Shown here: piece after piece, positions 43,361 to 52,180 of the stretch
How the letters are laid out: each line of letters opens with the position of its first letter
Numbering within the stretch: position 1 is the stretch's first letter
Source: a bacterium
GTDB lineage: Bacteria > Bacillota > Bacilli > Lactobacillales > Streptococcaceae
Assembly (NCBI GenBank): GCA_905221325.1
Contig: CAJNCS010000006.1
Coordinates: 1-64,000 of the forward strand
Direction of reading: 5' to 3'
Length of the DNA stretch: 64,000 nt
Made by a program: the position numbers and the translations under genes
Notes under the pieces: generated by a model
What the model was told of the DNA's origin: nothing
Database searches by the model: none
Seen by the model: the letters and a program-made list of their open reading frames with translations, nothing else

Positions 43361-44017
43361 ATGTCTCAATACAAGATTGCTCCGTCAATTCTGGCAGCAG
43401 ATTATGCCAACTTTGAACGTGAAATCAAACGCCTAGAAGCAACTGGGGCAGAGTATGCCCATATCGATATCATGGATGGTCACTTTGTACCACAAATCAG
43501 TTTTGGTGCAGGGGTGGTAGAAGCTCTTCGCCCCCATAGCAAGATGGTCTTTGACTGCCACTTGATGGTAGCTAATCCAGAGCATCATCTAGAAGATTTT
43601 GCGCGTGCAGGAGCAGATATCATCAGTATCCATGTAGAAGCAACACCTCATATCCATGGCGCCCTCCAAAAGATTCGCTCTCTCGGTGTTAAACCTTCGG
43701 TTGTTATCAATCCTGGGACACCTGTGGAGGCAATCAAGCACGTTCTTCACCTAGTTGACCAAGTCTTGGTGATGACGGTTAATCCTGGCTTCGGTGGACA
43801 AGCCTTTCTGCCTGAAACCATGGACAAGGTTCGAGAGTTGGTTGCCCTTCGTGAGGAAAAAGGTTTGAGCTTTGAGATTGAAGTCGATGGCGGTATTGAT
43901 GACCAGACCATTGCTCAAGCCAAAGAAGCTGGTGCAACAGTTTTTGTAGCGGGATCTTATGTCTTTAAGGGAGATGTCAATGAACGAGTGCAAACTCTCC
44001 GAAAACAATTGGACTAA
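43361..44017 (+). CDS. rpe: Ribulose-phosphate 3-epimerase
   Basis: Interconverts ribulose 5-phosphate and xylulose 5-phosphate in the pentose phosphate pathway; 218 residues from ATG 43361 (aaggag upstream). TIM barrel with APSILAADYANF, HIDIMDGHFVPQISFG, VFDCHLMV, VLVMTVNPGFGGQAF and IEVDGGIDDQT, which supply the metal and phosphate sites. It overlaps the next gene by 38 bases. The rsgA-rpe-thiN order is common in Firmicutes. Confidence 0.97.
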   Translation: MSQYKIAPSILAADYANFEREIKRLEATGAEYAHIDIMDGHFVPQISFGAGVVEALRPHSKMVFDCHLMVANPEHHLEDFARAGADIISIHVEATPHIHGALQKIRSLGVKPSVVINPGTPVEAIKHVLHLVDQVLVMTVNPGFGGQAFLPETMDKVRELVALREEKGLSFEIEVDGGIDDQTIAQAKEAGATVFVAGSYVFKGDVNERVQTLRKQLD

Positions 44018-44642
44018 AGTAGCCGTTTTTGCAGGCGGAGATCGCGGTCATTATCGGACGGATTTTGATTGCTTTGTCGGTGTGGATCGAGGCTCGCTCT
44101 GGGTCTTGGAAGAAGACCTTCCTCTCGACCTAGCAGTTGGAGATTTTGATTCGGTGACTGCAGACGAACGTCAGTTGATTCAAAAACGTGCCCAACATTT
44201 TGTCCAAGCCCAGCCAGAAAAGGATGATACGGATCTGGAACTAGCACTTTTAACGATTTTTGAAAAAAATCCTCAAGCCCAAGTGACCATTTTTGGGGCT
44301 TTGGGTGGTCGTATTGATCATATGCTGGCTAATGTCTTTCTGCCTAGCAATCCCAAGTTGGCACCCTATATGCGCCAGATAGCGATTGAGGATGGGCAAA
44401 ATGTGATTGCCTATTGTCCAGAAGGGACCAGTCAGCTAGAGCCCCGTTCAGACTACGATTATCTAGCCTTTATGCCAGTTCGGGATAGCCAGCTGACTAT
44501 TCTTGGTGCCAAGTACGAATTGACAGAGGAAAATTTTTTCTTTAAAAAAGTGTACGCTTCTAACGAATATATAGATAGGGAAGTTTCGGTAACTTGCCTA
44601 GATGGCTATGTCGTCGTGCTGCATAGTAAGGACAGGAGGTAG
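43980..44642 (+). CDS. thiN: Thiamine pyrophosphokinase
   Basis: Makes thiamine pyrophosphate from thiamine and ATP; 220 residues. The start is taken at ATG 43980, inside the rpe gene, with gggag at about 43969. The motifs KVAVFAGGDRG, FVGVDRGSLWVL, LAVGDFDSVTADE and DDTDLELAL are typical of the TPK catalytic domain, followed by the thiamine-binding C-terminal beta domain. Start position is moderately certain (two other in-frame ATGs lie within 21 bases upstream). Confidence 0.93.
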   Translation: MNECKLSENNWTKVAVFAGGDRGHYRTDFDCFVGVDRGSLWVLEEDLPLDLAVGDFDSVTADERQLIQKRAQHFVQAQPEKDDTDLELALLTIFEKNPQAQVTIFGALGGRIDHMLANVFLPSNPKLAPYMRQIAIEDGQNVIAYCPEGTSQLEPRSDYDYLAFMPVRDSQLTILGAKYELTEENFFFKKVYASNEYIDREVSVTCLDGYVVVLHSKDRR

Positions 44643-44643
44643 G

Positions 44644-45900
44644 ATGGAGACTGTATTATTACTATTATTAATTGCCAACCTAGCTGGACTCTTTCTGATT
44701 TGGCAAAGGCAGGATAAGCATGAAAAACATCTAAGTAAGAGTTTGGAGGATCAGGCAGATCACTTGTCAGATCAGTTAGATTATCGTTTTGACCAAGCTA
44801 GACAAGCCAGCCAGTTAGACCAAAAAGACTTGGAAGTGGCTGTCAGCGACCGTTTGCAAGAAGTGCGAATGGAGTTGCACCAAGGCTTGACGCAAGTTAG
44901 ACAGGAGATGAACGAGAATCTCCTCCAAACCAGAGATAAGACCGACCAACGCCTCCAAGCCCTGCAGGAATCAAATGAGCAACGTTTAGAACAAATGCGC
45001 CAGACAGTCGAGGAAAAACTAGAAAAGACCTTACAGACCCGCTTGCAAGCATCCTTCGAGACAGTTTCCAAGCAACTGGAGTCTGTCAATCGTGGCCTTG
45101 GAGAAATGCAGACAGTTGCCCGTGATGTCGGAGCTCTCAACAAGGTTCTCTCTGGGACCAAGACGCGAGGGATTCTGGGCGAATTGCAACTGGGGCAAAT
45201 CATCGAAGACATCATGACACCAGCCCAGTACGAACGAGAATTTGCAACGGTTGAAAATTCTAGCGAGCGAGTAGAGTACGCTATCAAGTTGCCTGGACAG
45301 GATGACCAGGAATATGTCTACTTACCGATTGACTCCAAGTTTCCACTGGCGGATTATTACCGCTTAGAAGAAGCTTATGAAGCAGGCGATAAGGACGAAA
45401 TCGAACGCTGTCGTAAGTCACTCCTAGCAAGCGTCAAGCGCTTTGCTAAGGATATCAAGAGCAAGTACATAGCACCGCCAAGAACGACCAATTTTGGAGT
45501 CTTGTTTGTTCCGACAGAGGGACTCTACTCAGAAATCGTCCGCAATCCGGTCTTCTTTGATGATTTGAGACGGGAGGAGCAGATTATTGTTGCTGGTCCA
45601 AGTACCCTATCAGCCCTGCTTAATTCTCTATCAGTTGGCTTCAAGACTCTCAATATCCAAAAGAGTGCTGACCATATCAGCAAGACCCTAGCTAGTGTCA
45701 AGACCGAGTTTGGCAAGTTCGGAGGCATTCTGGTCAAGGCGCAAAAGCATCTCCAACATGCCTCTGGGAATATTGATGAATTATTAAACCGTCGTACTAC
45801 AGCTATCGAGCGGACGCTCCGTCACATTGAGTTATCAGAAGGTGAGCCTGCGCTTGATCTACTCCATTTCCAAGAAGATGAGGAAGAATATGAAGATTAG
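44644..45900 (+). CDS. rmuC: DNA recombination protein RmuC
   Basis: 418 residues: an N-terminal membrane helix (LLLLLIANLAGLFLIW), a long Gln/Glu/Arg-rich coiled coil (about 30-150), and the RmuC nuclease-like domain with GALNKVLSGTKTRGILGELQ, then VYLPIDSKFPLADYYRLEEA. RmuC limits inversions at short inverted repeats in E. coli and has a restriction-endonuclease-like fold; the biochemical role is not settled. ATG 44644 has aggagg upstream. It overlaps the next gene by 11 bases. Confidence 0.93.
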   Translation: METVLLLLLIANLAGLFLIWQRQDKHEKHLSKSLEDQADHLSDQLDYRFDQARQASQLDQKDLEVAVSDRLQEVRMELHQGLTQVRQEMNENLLQTRDKTDQRLQALQESNEQRLEQMRQTVEEKLEKTLQTRLQASFETVSKQLESVNRGLGEMQTVARDVGALNKVLSGTKTRGILGELQLGQIIEDIMTPAQYEREFATVENSSERVEYAIKLPGQDDQEYVYLPIDSKFPLADYYRLEEAYEAGDKDEIERCRKSLLASVKRFAKDIKSKYIAPPRTTNFGVLFVPTEGLYSEIVRNPVFFDDLRREEQIIVAGPSTLSALLNSLSVGFKTLNIQKSADHISKTLASVKTEFGKFGGILVKAQKHLQHASGNIDELLNRRTTAIERTLRHIELSEGEPALDLLHFQEDEEEYED

Positions 45901-46831
45901 TCACATGAAAAAAGATGAGTTGTTTGAAGGTTTTTACCTGATTAAGTCAGCTGACCTGAGACAGACGCGTGCTGGGAAAAATTACCTAGCCTTTACCTTC
46001 CAAGACGATAGTGGCGAGATTGAAGGGAAACTCTGGGATGCCCAACCTCATAACGTCGAGGCCTTTACCGCAGGGAAAGTGGTCCACATGCAGGGGCGCA
46101 GAGAAGTTTATAACAACACTCCTCAAGTCAATCAAATTACTCTTCGCTTGCCTCAGCCTGGGGAACCCAATGATCCAGCTGATTTCAATGTCAAGTCGCC
46201 AGTTGATGTCAAGGAAATCCGTGACTACATGTCACAAATGATTTTCAAGATTGAAAATCCTGTCTGGCAGCGTATCGTTCGCAGTCTCTACACCAAGTAT
46301 GATAAGGAATTCTATTCCTATCCGGCTGCCAAGACCAACCACCATGCCTTTGAAACGGGTTTGGCCTATCATACAGCAACCATGGTGCGATTGGCAGATG
46401 CCATTAGCGAGATCTATCCTCAGCTCAATAAGAGCCTCCTCTATGCCGGGATTATGCTGCATGATTTGGCCAAAGTCATTGAGTTGACGGGACCAGACCA
46501 GACGGAGTACACAGTGCGAGGCAATCTACTTGGCCATATCGCTCTCGTTGATAGTGAAATTACCAAGACAGTCATGGAACTCGGCATCGATGATACTAGG
46601 GAAGAAGTGGTGCTACTGCGCCATGTCATCCTCAGCCATCATGGCTTGCTGGAGTATGGAAGTCCAGTCCGTCCACGCATTATGGAGGCAGAGATTATCC
46701 ATATGATTGACAATCTAGATGCCAGCATGATGATGATGTCAACAGCTCTAGCTTTGGTGGACAAAGGAGAGATGACCAATAAAATCTTCGCTATGGACAA
46801 TCGTTCCTTCTATAAACCAGATTTAGATTAA
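45890..46831 (+). CDS. yhaM: 3'-5' exoribonuclease YhaM family (CBF1-like)
   Basis: 313 residues: an N-terminal OB fold (FYLIKSADLRQTRAGKNYL, then DDSGEIEGKLWDAQ) and an HD domain (HHAFETGLAYHTATMVRL, then GIMLHDLAKVIEL, LLRHVILSHHG). YhaM in Bacillus and streptococci trims RNA 3' ends by a few nucleotides and acts in mRNA turnover. ATG 45890 is chosen because gagga lies 5 bases upstream, inside rmuC. It is closed by the hairpin before purR. Confidence 0.92.
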   Translation: MKISHMKKDELFEGFYLIKSADLRQTRAGKNYLAFTFQDDSGEIEGKLWDAQPHNVEAFTAGKVVHMQGRREVYNNTPQVNQITLRLPQPGEPNDPADFNVKSPVDVKEIRDYMSQMIFKIENPVWQRIVRSLYTKYDKEFYSYPAAKTNHHAFETGLAYHTATMVRLADAISEIYPQLNKSLLYAGIMLHDLAKVIELTGPDQTEYTVRGNLLGHIALVDSEITKTVMELGIDDTREEVVLLRHVILSHHGLLEYGSPVRPRIMEAEIIHMIDNLDASMMMMSTALALVDKGEMTNKIFAMDNRSFYKPDLD

Positions 46832-46839
46832 TAATTTAA

Positions 46840-46879
46840 GAAAAACGAGCATTTTTTACGCAATAATGTTCGTTTTTTT
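46840..46879. promoter_or_regulatory. Hairpin that doubles as a pair of inverted PurBoxes before purR
   Basis: aaaaacgagcatt (46841-46853) and aatgttcgttttt (46865-46877) form a 13-bp stem with one G-T pair and a T-run, so it works as terminator of yhaM. Each arm also fits the PurBox AWWWCCGAACWWT: the right arm at 12 of 13 positions (reverse strand), the left at 11 of 13. The right arm covers the -35 position of the purR promoter. Confidence 0.6.
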
Positions 46880-46888
46880 ATGTGAATA

Positions 46889-46897
46889 TGGTATAAT
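46889..46897 (+). promoter_or_regulatory. purR extended -10 promoter
   Basis: TGGTATAAT (46889-46897), about 39 bases before the purR ATG. The -35 position (about 46869-46874) is ttcgtt, inside the PurBox-like arm. Confidence 0.6.
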
Positions 46898-46935
46898 GGA
46901 TAAAATATCAAAATTAAATGGAATGGTAAATAAAA

Positions 46936-47763
46936 ATGAAATTAAGAAGAAGTGATCGGATGGTTGTCATTTCCAACTATTTGATTAATAATCCATACAA
47001 ACTAACAAGTCTCAACACCTTTGCAGAAAAGTACGAATCTGCTAAATCATCGATTTCAGAGGACATCGTGATTATCAAGCGTGCCTTTGAGGAAATCGAA
47101 ATCGGTCATATTCAGACTGTGACTGGAGCAGGTGGTGGCGTTATCTTTACACCATCAATCTCGAGTCATGAAGCCAAAGAAATGATCGCAGATTTGCGTG
47201 ACAAACTTTCAGAAAGCGACCGTATCTTGCCAGGTGGCTACATCTATCTGTCTGATCTGCTTAGTACACCTGCCATTTTGAAAAATATTGGACGCATCAT
47301 TGCCAAGAGCTTTATGGACCAAAAAATTGATGCCGTTATGACAGTAGCAACAAAAGGTGTGCCACTCGCAAATGCAGTTGCCAATGTCCTCAATGTTCCA
47401 TTTGTCATTGTGCGCCGTGACTTGAAAATTACCGAAGGTTCAACGGTCAGCGTCAACTATGTTTCAGGTTCCAGCGGTGACCGCATTGAGAAAATGTTCC
47501 TTTCAAAACGCAGTCTCAAGGCAGGCAGTCGTGTCTTGATCGTGGATGACTTCTTGAAAGGCGGCGGAACTGTCAACGGGATGATTAGTCTCTTACGTGA
47601 ATTCGATTCTGAACTAGCTGGTGTCGCAGTCTTTGCAGACAATGCCCAAGAAGAACGTGAAAAGCAGTTTGATTACAAGTCACTCTTGAAAGTAACCAAT
47701 ATTGATGTTAAGAACCAATCCATCGATGTTGAGATTGGAAATATCTTTGACGAAGACAAATAA
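46936..47763 (+). CDS. purR: Purine operon regulator PurR
   Basis: Transcription factor of purine synthesis and transport in Firmicutes, sensing PRPP/ppGpp at a phosphoribosyltransferase-like domain. It has 275 residues: an N-terminal winged helix (KLRRSDRMVVISNYLINNP; ESAKSSISEDIVIIK) and a PRT fold with the PRPP loop VLIVDDFLKGGGTVNGM. Full length. The upstream hairpin resembles two inverted PurBoxes, suggesting self-control, and the purine permease at 22103 has a weaker PurBox-like site. Confidence 0.95.
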   Translation: MKLRRSDRMVVISNYLINNPYKLTSLNTFAEKYESAKSSISEDIVIIKRAFEEIEIGHIQTVTGAGGGVIFTPSISSHEAKEMIADLRDKLSESDRILPGGYIYLSDLLSTPAILKNIGRIIAKSFMDQKIDAVMTVATKGVPLANAVANVLNVPFVIVRRDLKITEGSTVSVNYVSGSSGDRIEKMFLSKRSLKAGSRVLIVDDFLKGGGTVNGMISLLREFDSELAGVAVFADNAQEEREKQFDYKSLLKVTNIDVKNQSIDVEIGNIFDEDK

Positions 47764-47773
47764 GAGATAGAAC

Positions 47774-47806
47774 TAAAGGTTGGAACGATTGTCCCAGCCT
47801 TTCTTT
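47774..47806 (+). terminator. Terminator after purR
   Basis: aaaggttgg, loop aacgattgtc, ccagccttt followed by cttt. One G-T pair. Confidence 0.65.
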
Positions 47807-47829
47807 GCAAACAGAATAGAAGGATGCTT

Positions 47830-49086
47830 ATGAAAACACCATTTATCAGCCGTGAAGATTTGGAAACGATTGTTGCAGAGTTCCCGACTCCCTTTCACTT
47901 ATATGACGAGAAGGGAATTCGCGAAAAAGCAAGAGCGGTCAACCAAGCTTTTTCCTGGAACGAGGGCTTTAAGGAATATTTTGCAGTTAAGGCCACCCCA
48001 ACACCAGCCATCTTGAAAATCCTCAAAGAGGAAGGTTGTGGTGTGGACTGTTCCAGCTATGTGGAGCTCCTGATGAGCCACAAACTGGATTTCCCCGGTT
48101 CTGAGATCATGTTCTCATCAAACAATACGCCAGACCAAGAGTACGCTTATGCGCGTGAATTGGGTGCAACTATTAACTTGGATGCCTTTGAAGACATTGA
48201 ACATCTGGAGCGAGCGTCAGGCATTCCAGAAATCATCTCTTGTCGTTACAATCCTGGAGGCGTTTTTGAGCTAGGAACAGATATCATGGACAATCCTGGA
48301 GAGGCCAAGTTTGGCATGACCAAGGATCAGCTTTTTGAAGCCTTTGCTATTTTGAAGGAAAAAGGAGCTAGGACTTTTGGGATTCACTCCTTCCTAGCAT
48401 CCAATACTGTCACCCATCTCTACTACCCAGAGTTGGCGCGTCAGCTTTTTGAATTAGCCGTTGAAATCAAGGAAAAGTTGGGTATTTCGCTAGACTTTAT
48501 CAATCTTTCCGGCGGTATTGGTGTCAACTATCGTCCTGAGCAGGAGCCAAATGACATTGCTGTGATTGGTGAAGGGGTGCGTAAGGTTTATGAGGAAGTT
48601 CTTACACCTGCAGGACTTGGTCAGGTTAAGATTTTCACAGAATTAGGCCGTTTTATGTTAGCCCCTCACGGAGCTTTGGTCACAAGAGTCACTCATAAGA
48701 AAAAAACCTATCGTACCTATCTAGGTGTGGATGCCTCGGCAGTCAATCTTATGCGCCCAGCCATGTATGGAGCCTACCACCATATCACCAATCTGACCCA
48801 TCCAGATGGGCCAGTGGAGGTCGTAGATGTGGTCGGTTCACTCTGTGAAAACAATGATAAATTTGCCATTAATCGCGAACTACCTCATACAGAAATCGGT
48901 GATTTACTGGTGATTCATGATACAGGTGCACATGGATTCTCCATGGGTTATCAGTACAATGCCAAACTACGCTCGGCAGAAATTCTCTATACCGAAGAAG
49001 GAAAAGCCCGCCAAATCCGCCGTGCAGAGCGCCCTGAGGACTATTTTGCAACCTTGTATGGTTTTGATTTTGAATCGGATCATTAA
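47830..49086 (+). CDS. lysA: Diaminopimelate decarboxylase
   Basis: Last step of lysine synthesis; PLP enzyme of fold type III, 418 residues. The ATG at 47830 (agaagg 6 bases upstream) is preferred to the one at 47824. PLP-lysine is in EYFAVKATPTPAIL; the PLP phosphate region is LSGGIGVNY and ELGRFMLAPHGALV; the substrate-site cysteine is in GSLCENNDKFA. Arginine/ornithine decarboxylases of this fold lack that GSLCE motif. Other lysine genes are not in the window. Confidence 0.9.
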   Translation: MKTPFISREDLETIVAEFPTPFHLYDEKGIREKARAVNQAFSWNEGFKEYFAVKATPTPAILKILKEEGCGVDCSSYVELLMSHKLDFPGSEIMFSSNNTPDQEYAYARELGATINLDAFEDIEHLERASGIPEIISCRYNPGGVFELGTDIMDNPGEAKFGMTKDQLFEAFAILKEKGARTFGIHSFLASNTVTHLYYPELARQLFELAVEIKEKLGISLDFINLSGGIGVNYRPEQEPNDIAVIGEGVRKVYEEVLTPAGLGQVKIFTELGRFMLAPHGALVTRVTHKKKTYRTYLGVDASAVNLMRPAMYGAYHHITNLTHPDGPVEVVDVVGSLCENNDKFAINRELPHTEIGDLLVIHDTGAHGFSMGYQYNAKLRSAEILYTEEGKARQIRRAERPEDYFATLYGFDFESDH

Positions 49087-49164
49087 AAGAAATTGAAAAT
49101 GAAAGTGAAAAACAGATTGCTTTCTAAAAAATAGACAAAAAAACCTTGTTTTTCACCTTACTCG

Positions 49165-49194
49165 TGATATAATAAAACTATAAAACGGTTTCAA
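49165..49194 (+). promoter_or_regulatory. pflA promoter with cre at the transcription start
   Basis: Extended -10 TGATATAAT (49165-49173). ataaaacggtttcaa (49180-49194), read on the other strand as TTGAAACCGTTTTAT, fits the cre consensus except for one base and lies at about +1, a roadblock position. Confidence 0.6.
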
Positions 49195-49207
49195 GGAAGG
49201 TGACGAT

Positions 49208-50002
49208 ATGTCTGAAGAAACAATTGACTATGGACAAGTGACAGGAATGGTGCATTCGACAGAGAGTTTTGGGGCGGTAGATGGCCCTGGGATTCGTTTT
49301 ATTGTCTTTTTGCAGGGCTGTCAGATGCGTTGCCAGTACTGCCATAACCCTGATACATGGGCTATGGAGACCAATAAATCACGCGAACGGACAGTAGATG
49401 ATGTCTTGACAGAAGCCCTTCGCTATCGTGGTTTCTGGGGAGACAAGGGAGGAATCACTGTCAGTGGAGGAGAAGCCCTCCTGCAGATTGATTTCTTGAT
49501 TGCCTTTTTTACCAAGGCTAAGGAAAAAGGAATTCACTGTACCTTAGACACCTGTGCCCTTCCTTTCCGTAACACACCACGTTATCTCGAAAAGTTTAAT
49601 AAACTCATGGCTGTGACAGATTTGGTTCTCTTGGATATCAAGGAAATCAACGAAGAACAGCACAAGATTGTAACCAGCCAGACCAATAAAAACATCTTGG
49701 CCTGTGCCCGATACCTATCAGATATTGGGAAGCCTGTTTGGATTCGCCACGTGCTGGTCCCAGGATTGACAGACAGAGATGAGGACTTGATCGAACTCGG
49801 TAAGTTTGTCAAGACCCTCAAAAATGTTGACAAGTTTGAAATCTTGCCTTATCACACTATGGGTGAGTTCAAGTGGCGTGAACTTGGTATTCCTTATTCG
49901 CTCGAAGGGGTCAAACCTCCAACAGCAGATCGTGTTAAGAATGCCAAGGAATTGATGGATACAGAAAGCTACCAAGACTACATGAAACGTGTTCATGGAT
50001 AA
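49208..50002 (+). CDS. pflA: Pyruvate formate-lyase activating enzyme
   Basis: Radical-SAM enzyme that installs the glycyl radical on pyruvate formate-lyase for mixed-acid fermentation; 264 residues. The iron-sulfur motif CQMRCQYCHNP (CxxxCxxC) follows GPGIRFIVFLQG; GGITVSGGEALLQ is the SAM-binding GGE motif. The sequence VDGPGIRF and length point to PFL activase rather than another activator. Monocistronic with a cre-like site at its start, consistent with sugar control. Confidence 0.95.
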   Translation: MSEETIDYGQVTGMVHSTESFGAVDGPGIRFIVFLQGCQMRCQYCHNPDTWAMETNKSRERTVDDVLTEALRYRGFWGDKGGITVSGGEALLQIDFLIAFFTKAKEKGIHCTLDTCALPFRNTPRYLEKFNKLMAVTDLVLLDIKEINEEQHKIVTSQTNKNILACARYLSDIGKPVWIRHVLVPGLTDRDEDLIELGKFVKTLKNVDKFEILPYHTMGEFKWRELGIPYSLEGVKPPTADRVKNAKELMDTESYQDYMKRVHG

Positions 50003-50005
50003 AAA

Positions 50006-50032
50006 GAAGCCTGATGGAGACATCGGGCTTTT
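50006..50032 (+). terminator. Terminator after pflA
   Basis: aagcctgatg, loop gaga, catcgggctttt (with G-T pairs). Confidence 0.75.
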
Positions 50033-50038
50033 GTGATG

Positions 50039-50069
50039 CAAAAAGACTTAGCCTTTCAGCTAAGCCTTT
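50039..50069 (-). terminator. Terminator after yidC
   Basis: On the minus strand: aaaaggcttagc, loop tgaaag, gctaagtctttttgc. Confidence 0.75.
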
Positions 50070-50075
50070 TGAGTC

Positions 50076-51005
50076 TTATCTAGATCGTTGTTTGCCAGAG
50101 TTGCGGTTTTTCTTTTTCTTATTGCTTGTGATAGCCTGAGCCTGCTTAGGAGTCACATCTTTTCTTGCACCTGCAGAAGGGCTGACTTTCGGAGGGTTCT
50201 TTTCGTATTCTTCACGTACTTTTTGACGAAGTTTTGGACGAACGACATAGTTGACGATAAATTGTTGGAGAATCATCATGAAACCACCGACAACCCAGTA
50301 AAGTGTTACACTGGCTGGTGAGAAGAGGGAGAAGATAACAATCATGAGTGGGCTCATGTAGATCATTTTCTTGATTTGTTCTCTTTGCATTTCATCTTCT
50401 ACTCCGTGAAGTGAAAGGAGCGATTGAAGATAGTAAAGGACACCAGCACAGGCAACCAAAATCATACTTGGAGACCCTAGAGGAATTCCTAGGTAGCTTG
50501 CTTGAGCAACTCCATCAGTATACTGGGCTGCAAAGTAGATAGCAGAGAAGAAAGGCATTTGAATGAGGATAGGGAAACAACCTACACCACCGAACATGCT
50601 GATGCCGTGTTCTTTCTGAGCAGCAAAGAGAGCCTGTTGTGCTTCTAGTTTTTCTTCCTGAGTTGTTGCCTCTTTAAGGCGTGTTTGATGTGGTTCGAGC
50701 ACATGTTTGAGAGCATTCATCTTTTCAGAGTGAAGCGTTGCCTTCCATGATTGGTAGATACCAAGTGGCAAGATAATCAAACGCACAATAATGGTTACGA
50801 TGATGATAGCGACACCAAATCCAAGACCCTGGTCGTTGGCAAAGTACTTGATAGCCTCAGCCATAGGTGCTCCGATGGTATTCCAAATCAATCCTGTGGG
50901 TTGTCCTGTTGCTTTGTCTACTTGGACACAGCCTGTCAAGACGAGTAGCATAGCCACTCCCATAGCAGAGAGGGCAAAACGTTTAATAGATTTCAATGTT
51001 TTCAT
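50076..51005 (-). CDS. yidC: Membrane protein insertase YidC/OxaA
   Basis: 309 residues. A lipoprotein signal peptide (MLLVLTGCVQVD) is followed by five membrane helices of the Oxa1 fold, with IILPLGIYQSWKAT, MFGGVGCFPILIQMPFFSAIYF and SVTLYWVVGG, and a basic tail (SNKKKKNRNSGKQRSR). It has the Gram-positive length. The long positively charged tail favours the YidC2 type, which can contact ribosomes co-translationally. Streptococci have two YidC proteins, and only this one is here. It is followed downstream by a terminator; acyP lies just upstream on the same strand. Confidence 0.93.
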   Translation of the reverse strand: MKTLKSIKRFALSAMGVAMLLVLTGCVQVDKATGQPTGLIWNTIGAPMAEAIKYFANDQGLGFGVAIIIVTIIVRLIILPLGIYQSWKATLHSEKMNALKHVLEPHQTRLKEATTQEEKLEAQQALFAAQKEHGISMFGGVGCFPILIQMPFFSAIYFAAQYTDGVAQASYLGIPLGSPSMILVACAGVLYYLQSLLSLHGVEDEMQREQIKKMIYMSPLMIVIFSLFSPASVTLYWVVGGFMMILQQFIVNYVVRPKLRQKVREEYEKNPPKVSPSAGARKDVTPKQAQAITSNKKKKNRNSGKQRSR

Positions 51006-51073
51006 TCCTTCTTTAAAAATTATACCTTTCTATTCTACTGTTTTTTTGTAAAATATACAATAGTTCTGGAGAC

Positions 51074-51352
51074 CTAATTTGCGACTTTGAAGTCCGAATA
51101 GGATGAAAAGTTGCTCATTTGTACATCTAGATAGGTGACTTTTGAAAAAGGTGTCGGACCTTTGCGGATTTCTTGGATAAATTTTGCCATAGTGGCAGAG
51201 GACTCTGCCTGAGCGAGAATTTCCACTGTGCCATCGTCATTATTCCAAACACGACCAGTGATGCCACCGATTTCAAGCGCTAGAGTATAAACGCCCCAGC
51301 GAAAACCAACACCCTGCACCCTACCTTGGGCAATCATTCGAACCTTTTGCAT
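51074..51352 (-). CDS. acyP: Acylphosphatase
   Basis: A 92-residue enzyme that hydrolyses acyl phosphates such as acetyl or carbamoyl phosphate. The catalytic Arg is in the motif GRVQGVGFRWGVY and the Asn in VWNNDDGTVEILAQ, both exactly as in the family. It lies divergently, only 33 bases from the start of the methyltransferase gene at 51386, so the two promoters overlap. Intact. Confidence 0.95.
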   Translation of the reverse strand: MQKVRMIAQGRVQGVGFRWGVYTLALEIGGITGRVWNNDDGTVEILAQAESSATMAKFIQEIRKGPTPFSKVTYLDVQMSNFSSYSDFKVAN

Positions 51353-51370
51353 ACCAAACCCCTTTGATTG

Positions 51371-51379
51371 TGTTATAAT
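51371..51379 (+). promoter_or_regulatory. Extended -10 promoter of TrmH-family gene, leaderless start predicted
   Basis: TGTTATAAT (51371-51379) is followed after 6 bases by the ATG at 51386. No ribosome binding site can be present between them. No -35 box is recognisable (ataccaaa). Confidence 0.65.
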
Positions 51380-51385
51380 ATTTCT

Positions 51386-52126
51386 ATGACTATTATAACC
51401 TCAAAAGCCAATTCTGTGGTAAAAAATGCCAAGAAATTGCATCAAAAAAAATATCGAAAGTCTGCCTATTTGATTGAAGGCTGGCACTTATTCGAAGAAG
51501 CTGTTCAAGCAGGAGTGAGGATTGAGAAAATCTTTGCTCTGGAAAGTCACCGAGCTCAGTTAGCTGCTTTTCCTCAAACTGTCTGGGTTTCAGAGGAGAT
51601 TTTGCGGGATTTGGCAGATACGCAAACCCCTCAAGGCATTGTCGCAGTTATTCAAAAAGCAGAAATGGGACAGCCTGATCTTCGTCAGGGTAAGTTTCTA
51701 TTTTTAGAAGATGTTCAAGATCCTGGTAATGTTGGCACCATGATTCGAACTGCGGATGCGGCAGGTTTTACAGGGGTTATTGTTTCAGATAAGTCAGCAG
51801 ATATCTACAGTCTCAAGACCCTGCGTTCCATGCAAGGAAGCCATTTTAATTTGCCCATCTATCGTATGCCTGTTGCTACCTTTATAGAAGAGGCAAAGAA
51901 GAACAATTTGCCCATTCTGGTAACGACTTTATCGAGAGATTCCAAAGACTATCGTGAGCTTTCTCCCCTAGAAGACTTTGTTTTAGTTATGGGAAATGAA
52001 GGACAGGGGATTAGTTCTGTCATGGTTGAGAGTGCTGATCAGTTGGTTCATATAAGTATGAAAGGTAGGGCGGAGAGTCTCAATGTGGCAGTTGCCGCAG
52101 GCATTTTGATGTTTTATTTCAGCTAA
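51386..52126 (+). CDS. TrmH/SpoU-family RNA 2'-O-methyltransferase
   Basis: 246 residues: an N-terminal substrate-binding domain (NAKKLHQKKYRKSAYLIEG, L30e-like) and a SPOUT knotted domain with the three family motifs LEDVQDPGNVGTMIRTADAAG, FVLVMGNEGQGIS and GRAESLNVAVAAGILMF. It modifies ribosomal or transfer RNA; the target is not predictable (RlmB or TsnR-like). The start is ATG 51386: no ribosome binding site, with the -10 box six bases upstream. Confidence 0.9.
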   Translation: MTIITSKANSVVKNAKKLHQKKYRKSAYLIEGWHLFEEAVQAGVRIEKIFALESHRAQLAAFPQTVWVSEEILRDLADTQTPQGIVAVIQKAEMGQPDLRQGKFLFLEDVQDPGNVGTMIRTADAAGFTGVIVSDKSADIYSLKTLRSMQGSHFNLPIYRMPVATFIEEAKKNNLPILVTTLSRDSKDYRELSPLEDFVLVMGNEGQGISSVMVESADQLVHISMKGRAESLNVAVAAGILMFYFS

Positions 52127-52180
52127 TTTAAAAAAACTTTGTTATAATCAAGATATAGTTATAGAAAAAGGAGAATCAGA

